64,000 bases of DNA from Mesorhizobium ciceri biovar biserrulae WSM1271 (GTDB taxonomy: Bacteria; Pseudomonadota; Alphaproteobacteria; Rhizobiales; Rhizobiaceae), in the NCBI RefSeq assembly GCF_000185905.1, contig NC_014923.1, positions 5,045,501-5,109,500 on the forward strand, given 5' to 3'. The notes beneath the pieces were generated by a model. The model had not been told where the DNA came from, searched no databases, and worked only from the letters and a program-made list of their open reading frames with translations. Below, in pieces: positions 59,150 to 64,000 of the stretch (position 1 is the stretch's first letter; the number at the start of each line of letters is the position of its first letter). Made by a program: the position numbers and the translations under genes.

Positions 59150-61135
59150 CTAGGTCGCCTGCCCGGCCGTCTTCGGAATCGCGTCTTGACGTGCACTTGC
59201 CCTGGCCTTCTTGGCGCGGTCGAGACCTGCCAATGCGGCGAGCGCGGCAGCCTTGTCCTGGTTTTTCGCCGACTGCTGCAGCGCCGTGAGCGCGACCTGG
59301 ACATCCGACCATTCCACGACGTCCGTGCTGAGGCCGAAAATCTTCGAGATGCCGAGTTCGACGAGTTCCTCGTCTTCGCCATGCAGCGTTTCGTGGAGTT
59401 TTTCACCCGGCCTTATGCCGGTGAACCGGATCGCGACGTCCTTGTATGGGCTCTTTCCGGACAAGCGGATCATCGTTTCGGCCACTTCAAGGATCGGTAC
59501 CGGCTTGCCCATGTCGAGCATATAGACGGCATAATCGTCTCCGCTCTGCCGCGACGCGGCATCGGCCGCCGACATGATGACGAGATCGACGGCTTCGGCC
59601 ACGGTCATGAAATAGCGTGTCATGCGCCGGTCGGTGATGGTGACGGGCCCTCCGGCCTCGATCTGCGCCTGGAATATGGTCGCCACCGAACCATTGCTGC
59701 CGAAGACGTTGCCGAACCGCACTGCAATGAACTTGGTGGCCGGGCGACGCCCGCTTGTCTCGCCTGCCGGCGTGCCATGCAAGGCGCTGATGATCTGTTC
59801 GGCGGCCCGCTTCGTCATGCCGAGCACTGACGAGGGATCCACCGCCTTGTCGCTCGATATCAGGACAAATTGCGCAACCCCGCACTTGGCGGCGACCTCG
59901 GCACAGACGAGCGTTCCGAAGATATTGGTCTGGATGGCCGAATCCCAGTTTTCCTCGAGCAGCGGAACATGCTTGAGGGCCGCGGCATGAAAGATGATGT
60001 CCGGCCGGAATTCCGTGACGACACGCGTTATCTGGCGCCGGTCCGCGACATCGACGATGCGGACCTTGAGGCGGTCGTGGTCCTTCTCGTCAACATACTG
60101 GCTCAGCTGGAAAATGCCGAACTCGGAGTTGTCGGCGACCAGCACCGCCTCGGCTCCGAGTTCCAGCGACCGCCTGACCAGCGTCTGACCGATAGAACCG
60201 GCACCGCCGGTCACCAGAACGCGTTTGCCGCCGACAAAGGCGCCGATACGCTGGATATCGGACGCGACCGTCGGCCGGCGCAGGATCGTTTCCATCTCGA
60301 CGGTGTCGAGAACCAGCTTTCCGTGCTGTTCCAACTCCGAAAGGCCTGAGAACTGCACCACATTTATGTCGCCGTGCCGGGCAATGCGCACAAGTTCCGA
60401 ATAGTCCTCGATTTCGTGCTCGGCGCCGCTGCCGAAAATCAGCAAGTCCAGGCTCTTGGTGCCGGTCGCATAGTCTTCCAGGACATCGATCAGGCGCGGC
60501 ATTGTCGCCACCACGGGAACACCTTGAATCCGCGTGCCCAACGGTGCGCCGCGCTCGGTGGCCATGATGCCTGCGATGGAATAGTCCGCCGGTTGCGCCG
60601 TGCGCGTGAAGCGAATGATCAGGTCGGCCTCGCCGAGCCGGCCGACAAACAGAGCGCGCTTGGCCTGCTGGTCGGTCTTGCGGCTCAGAATCCCCCAGCT
60701 CGCGCCGTCACGCAGGAAGCGGTAGAACAGCCGGGGTGCCGATATGATGGTGAAGGAGACGAGGAAGAAGACGATGAACTGACGCTCGTTGAGCCCCGCC
60801 ACCGGCCGGTAAAAACGCAGCAGCAGCGACGCCATGTAAAGAGTGAACGTCAAAATCGCGCAGCTCTTCAGGATGTTGAAAAAGTCCGGCGTCGAGGCGA
60901 AGCGCCAGACAGTGGTGTAAAGGCCACTGTAGCGGAACAACAAATGGCTGATGACGACGATGCCCGCCCATGTCGCCAGACCCTCGTTGGAGAACGCTTC
61001 GAACGAAAGATTCGACCGCGAAAGAATAAGGCTGAGTGCCACGGCGACCAGGACCATGACCACGTCCTGGACCATGATGAAGGCGCGCCGCATCTGTGGC
61101 CTGAGCCCGAACACAGCTTCTAGATGGGAATTCAT
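59150..61135 (-). CDS. membrane nucleotide-sugar 4,6-dehydratase (WbpM/CapD family)
   Basis: A 661-residue inner-membrane protein. Four to five N-terminal helices (to about residue 140) are followed by a CoA-binding-like Rossmann domain and then an extended SDR domain from about 305: VLVTGGAGSIGQTLVRRSLE, HAAALKHVPLLEENW, and the active site SSDKAVDPSSVLGMTKR (Met-Thr-Lys in place of the classical Tyr-xxx-Lys). The ending GIRPGEKLHETL is diagnostic. WbpM-type enzymes convert UDP-GlcNAc to the 4-keto-6-deoxy sugar used for QuiNAc or FucNAc. First gene of a three-gene minus-strand unit. Confidence 0.94.
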   Translation of the reverse strand: MNSHLEAVFGLRPQMRRAFIMVQDVVMVLVAVALSLILSRSNLSFEAFSNEGLATWAGIVVISHLLFRYSGLYTTVWRFASTPDFFNILKSCAILTFTLYMASLLLRFYRPVAGLNERQFIVFFLVSFTIISAPRLFYRFLRDGASWGILSRKTDQQAKRALFVGRLGEADLIIRFTRTAQPADYSIAGIMATERGAPLGTRIQGVPVVATMPRLIDVLEDYATGTKSLDLLIFGSGAEHEIEDYSELVRIARHGDINVVQFSGLSELEQHGKLVLDTVEMETILRRPTVASDIQRIGAFVGGKRVLVTGGAGSIGQTLVRRSLELGAEAVLVADNSEFGIFQLSQYVDEKDHDRLKVRIVDVADRRQITRVVTEFRPDIIFHAAALKHVPLLEENWDSAIQTNIFGTLVCAEVAAKCGVAQFVLISSDKAVDPSSVLGMTKRAAEQIISALHGTPAGETSGRRPATKFIAVRFGNVFGSNGSVATIFQAQIEAGGPVTITDRRMTRYFMTVAEAVDLVIMSAADAASRQSGDDYAVYMLDMGKPVPILEVAETMIRLSGKSPYKDVAIRFTGIRPGEKLHETLHGEDEELVELGISKIFGLSTDVVEWSDVQVALTALQQSAKNQDKAAALAALAGLDRAKKARASARQDAIPKTAGQAT

Positions 61136-61700
61136 TGGACGGCACTAGACTCCAGGCTCAAGGGCATCGACACCAGCGAAGTGCGAACACGAAGATACTT
61201 CGCGATCAATCACCTTACCCACGTGCCATCCCCGACCCCCGCCGTCCTGTATCGCATACTGCGGGTGCGAGGGCATAGCCAGAGGTTTTTTCGGACAAGA
61301 GCGTGAATACGAGTAAGCTTGACGCCCTGTTACTGGATCGGTGGAGTCCGATCGGTGCGTTGCGATTTGGACACTGCCGCCGCGTCAGCGTTGTTTCGGT
61401 TTTGCCGCAATTGACTCTGCTCTCGACCTCGCTACGACGCAACTGGTCGAAATGGCTATGAAGGCCAAGTTTGCGGGTCGAGTGCGTGCAGAGGACAAAG
61501 CTACCAGAGGTGGGGCGCGGGCGCGCCACATTATAGTCATAACATGTCGCGACATGATGGCACGCTGGCCATTTCCATACTGGGACGGCCTTCAGAGACG
61601 TAATGACTCGGTTGCAGCTTCCAAAACCGGCGTAGAGTACAGGCAAGGCTCATGATCGCAGAAGCCAGCTCTGTGGCTTGCCCATCCATGGGATACAATT
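61136..61700. other. 565-base divergent intergenic region, no gene seen
   Basis: The region separates the dehydratase and sulfotransferase genes and must hold both promoters. Its base composition is visibly more AT-rich than the flanks on the left. The open frames in it have no family resemblance, and no repeat or hairpin stood out. Confidence 0.5.
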
Positions 61701-63419
61701 ATGGCTGTTGCCGCGACGACAATGAAGAGTTCGAAGTTAAAGCGAGAAAGCCAGGGCGAGCGCACCTGCTTGATGGTTCTTGGCATGCATCGGTCCGGCA
61801 CCAGCGCGTTGGCCGGCGTGCTTCAACTGCTGGGTGTTGCTCCACCAAAGAACTTGATTCCCGCCGACGAAAGCAACCGGACAGGTTATTGGGAACCATT
61901 GCATCTGGCCCTGCTGAACGAGCAGCTCTTGCTCGAACTTGGTAGCCGGTGGGACGATTGGAGGCCGGTCCGGGTCGAGGAACTGTCGGCAAGCCGGTTA
62001 AGATTCTACCACGACGAGATCGCTCGCCTACTCGATGGCGAATATGGCGGCATGCCAACGATCGTGCTCAAGGAGCCGCGGATTTCGCGCATTGTGCCGA
62101 TCTATCAGCAACTGCTTACATCGCTCAGGTACAAGACTGACTATGTAACGATCACTCGCAATCCACTGTCGGTCGCCAAATCGCTGGCAAAGCGCGACGG
62201 AATGGATCTGGGATTCGCCTCCCTCGTTTGGCTGAACTACGTTCTGGCCTCCGAGAGAAGCACTAGGAATTCACCTCGTGTCTTCTTGTCGTACGAGTCG
62301 ATGGTTCGAGATTTCGGGCCTGCCCTGGAGAAGATCTCAGAACGATTTTCGATCGAATGGCCGCGCAAGATTAGCTCTGTCGAGAAAGAAATTGCAGCTT
62401 ATCTGTCGACTGATCACCAGCACCATCTGGCGAGCGTCGACTTGCTCATGGCTAATGATGGCGTGCCGGATCTGGTCAAGCGAGCCTATGTTGCCATGCT
62501 CGACCTCGAGGAAGACGCGTCTTCGCCAGCAGCGACCGCCGAACTCGATGCAATCTATGACGAATTTGAGGACAGTTGGCTGCCGGCTGGCCAAGTCATG
62601 TTTGCCGAATTGCTGGCGCGTGAGACCAAGGCGCGCCTCGCGCCGACAACCGATTACGCCGCCACAGAGTTAAGACTGGTCGGCAATGTCCGGGCGCTGA
62701 TGTCTCAAGTCGATCAACTTAGCGCGGAACGCGATGCGTTGAAATCAAAGATCGTAGCGATGGTTGAGGACCAGAACCCAATGGAAGGGCAGGCGGTCGA
62801 GGGTGAGATAAGAGCAGAGCGACTGAAGTCAAGCGAGTTGGCCACCGAGTTGGCCACAAGGATCGGTGAGATTGCGAGCTTGAATGCCGAACTCTCAACG
62901 CGCTCGGCGCAACTCGCAGATTCGAGACAGGAAATCGCAAGGTATGTCAGCCAGATGTCAGCTCTCCAGGCAGATTTGAGATCGCTCACCGAGCAGTACG
63001 ACAGCCGGGGCCTGGACGTTTCGACCCTGAGGGACCAAGCAGAACAACTGCGATTGGAGATCGCCGCCAAGTCAAGCGAGTTGGCCACGAGAATCGATGA
63101 GATCGCGAGCTTGAATGCCGAGCTCTCAACGCGCTCGGCACAACTCACAGATGCGAGACAGGAAATCGCAAAGCATGTCAGCCAGATGTCAGCTCTCCAA
63201 GCGGATTTAGGATCGCTCACCGAGCAGTACGACAAGCAGGGCCTTGACGTTTCGGCCCTGAGAGGCCAATTGGCGGCCGTGACGGAAAGCCTTCAGGCAG
63301 CGGCGCGCGAGCTAACGCTTATCCACGAGAGCAAATCGTGGAAAGTTGCGAAAGCATTGTCAAAGCTTGCTTTGCCGATCCGAAAGATTGGCGCAGACAC
63401 ACGAGGCACGGATAAGTGA
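61701..63419 (+). CDS. sulfotransferase-family protein with duplicated coiled-coil tail
   Basis: A 572-residue two-part protein. Residues about 20-330 are a PAPS-type sulfotransferase fold: LGMHRSGTSALAGVLQLLG is the 5'-phosphosulfate loop, VTITRNPLSVAKSLAKRDG the 3'-phosphate site. Residues about 340-530 are predicted coiled coil in two near-identical blocks (376-446 and 457-523; DNA repeat at 62826-63038 and 63069-63269). The ESKSWKVAKAL tail is common in glycan-enzyme C-termini. The acceptor is unknown; a surface polysaccharide is likely given the neighbours. Base composition is more AT-rich than nearby genes, hinting at transfer. ATG 61722 is an alternative start. Confidence 0.82.
   Translation: MAVAATTMKSSKLKRESQGERTCLMVLGMHRSGTSALAGVLQLLGVAPPKNLIPADESNRTGYWEPLHLALLNEQLLLELGSRWDDWRPVRVEELSASRLRFYHDEIARLLDGEYGGMPTIVLKEPRISRIVPIYQQLLTSLRYKTDYVTITRNPLSVAKSLAKRDGMDLGFASLVWLNYVLASERSTRNSPRVFLSYESMVRDFGPALEKISERFSIEWPRKISSVEKEIAAYLSTDHQHHLASVDLLMANDGVPDLVKRAYVAMLDLEEDASSPAATAELDAIYDEFEDSWLPAGQVMFAELLARETKARLAPTTDYAATELRLVGNVRALMSQVDQLSAERDALKSKIVAMVEDQNPMEGQAVEGEIRAERLKSSELATELATRIGEIASLNAELSTRSAQLADSRQEIARYVSQMSALQADLRSLTEQYDSRGLDVSTLRDQAEQLRLEIAAKSSELATRIDEIASLNAELSTRSAQLTDARQEIAKHVSQMSALQADLGSLTEQYDKQGLDVSALRGQLAAVTESLQAAARELTLIHESKSWKVAKALSKLALPIRKIGADTRGTDK
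62826..63269 (+). repeat. internal direct duplication in the sulfotransferase gene
   Basis: Copy 1 spans 62826-63038 and copy 2 spans 63069-63269. They share roughly nine bases in ten over about 200 bases, including long identical runs. Copy 1 also carries a 12-base tandem duplication (CGAGTTGGCCAC) near 62835-62858. The repeat encodes the coiled-coil blocks. Confidence 0.9.
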
Positions 63420-64000
63420 GCGCAAAACAGAAGACATCAGCAGATATCTACGTTTTCGATGTCGACCCGAATTCGGACACGGCTGCGGCAAATGTGTTGC
63501 GGTTAGTCGGCAGGGATAAGGATGTCCTCGAAATCGGCGCCGGACCGGGGTCGATCGCCAAGCCACTGATAGCTCTGAACGGCTGTCGGGTTACCGCGCT
63601 CGAATATGATCCGAACTGCATTCCGATCCTGAAGAGCTTTTGCGTCGACGCGGTCCAGGGCGATCTCAACACGCCAGGATGGGGCGAGGTCTTCGGTGAG
63701 CGACGCTTCGATGCCGTCGTCATCGCGGATGTGCTCGAGCATCTGGTCAATCCCTGGGAGACATTGAGGGAGGTCACCCGCTATCTGCGGCCTGGCGGCA
63801 GCGTGGTCTCGTCGATCCCCAACGCCAATCATGCCGCAATGATGGCGATGATGCTTGATGACAATGTCGACTACCGGGACTGGGGCCTTCTCGATCGCAC
63901 ACATATCCGCTTCTTTGGCGCCAAGAACCTTCAGCACCTCTTCCGCCAAGCCAATCTGAAGATCGTCGACGCGCTCTTTGTCGTGCGGACGCCCGAGATG
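63416..64000 (+). CDS. class I SAM-dependent methyltransferase, 3' end beyond window
   Basis: A GTG at 63416 overlaps the sulfotransferase stop (GTGA), and the frame is open to the right edge (195 codons visible). DVLEIGAGPGSIAKPLI is motif I (SAM-binding), EYDPNCIPIL motif II, and VVIADVLEHLVNPWETLREV and YLRPGGSVVSSIPN are the later motifs of the Methyltransf_11/23 type. The HIRFFGAKNLQHLF segment is common in methyltransferases of glycan clusters. Overlap with the sulfotransferase indicates one operon, probably decorating the same polymer. The C-terminus, and any fused domain, lies outside. Confidence 0.9.
   Translation, partial: MSAKQKTSADIYVFDVDPNSDTAAANVLRLVGRDKDVLEIGAGPGSIAKPLIALNGCRVTALEYDPNCIPILKSFCVDAVQGDLNTPGWGEVFGERRFDAVVIADVLEHLVNPWETLREVTRYLRPGGSVVSSIPNANHAAMMAMMLDDNVDYRDWGLLDRTHIRFFGAKNLQHLFRQANLKIVDALFVVRTPEM

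Noticed and set aside
61215..61646. A 143-codon minus-strand frame in the dehydratase-sulfotransferase gap
   Set aside because: The composition is random-looking, without ribosome site or recognisable domain.

Overview
The window looks like a chromosomal segment of an alphaproteobacterium of the Rhizobiales, most likely Mesorhizobium or a close relative. This is inferred from gene content and order, not from a database search. The pointers are an osmoprotectant operon containing betC, a fructose ABC transporter with a ROK repressor, a seven-gene glycogen operon, a fused cysN-cysC gene, small stress genes with GGAAC-type promoters, and uniformly high GC with long antisense shadow frames. No insertion sequence, integrase, phage gene or CRISPR array was seen.

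Layout. 1-7.5 kb: a truncated HerA/YjgR-type ATPase, the methylmalonyl-CoA mutase pair mutAB behind a 4 x 19-bp tandem repeat, a frameshifted AbrB-type antitoxin relic, a GreA-like factor with an altered tip, and a Tat-exported parallel beta-helix protein. 7.4-16.1 kb: an asparaginase and a SCP2-type thiolase on the minus strand, divergent from betI-betC-(Ser/Thr dehydratase)-betA-betB. A perfect 14-bp palindrome lies between the divergent units. 16.1-20 kb: phosphomannomutase and a ManC-AGE fusion (mannose activation). 20.1-22.5 kb: tRNA-Pro(CGG) and a cluster of small proteins: a 24-residue membrane peptide, a His-rich exported protein, an 80-residue unknown, a glycine-rich membrane protein and a lipoprotein. 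Two of them have divergent sigma-EcfG-like promoters. 22.5-28 kb: an oligopeptide ABC transporter. 28.3-30.6 kb: a TadE/TadG-like pair behind a full CtrA-type box. 30.6-43.6 kb: glgP-glgB-glgC-glgA-pgm-glgX-alpha-glucosidase. 43.8-49.7 kb: frcBCA, divergent frcR, a FucU/RbsD-like mutarotase and a PfkB sugar kinase. 49.9-64 kb: surface-glycan genes (DegT aminotransferase, cysQ, cysNC, cysD, O-antigen ligase, NDP-sugar reductase/epimerase, initiating sugar-phosphate transferase, GT2, WbpM-like dehydratase, a PAPS-type sulfotransferase with a duplicated coiled coil, and a methyltransferase cut by the window end).

How the genes fit together. The bet operon would turn choline-O-sulfate and choline into glycine betaine. 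The glycogen operon contains both synthesis (pgm, glgC, glgA, glgB) and breakdown (glgP, glgX, alpha-glucosidase). The right end combines sulfate activation to PAPS (cysD, cysNC), PAP removal (cysQ), a PAPS-type sulfotransferase and a dehydratase/reductase/initiating-transferase set resembling QuiNAc- or FucNAc-initiated O-antigen synthesis. The most interesting inference is a sulfated surface glycan made from this region. The most concrete sequence-level observations are the paired stress promoters, the CtrA-type box, the tandem repeats upstream of mutA, the single-base-deleted antitoxin, the inverted palindromic elements inside the glycogen operon, and the recent duplication in the sulfotransferase gene.
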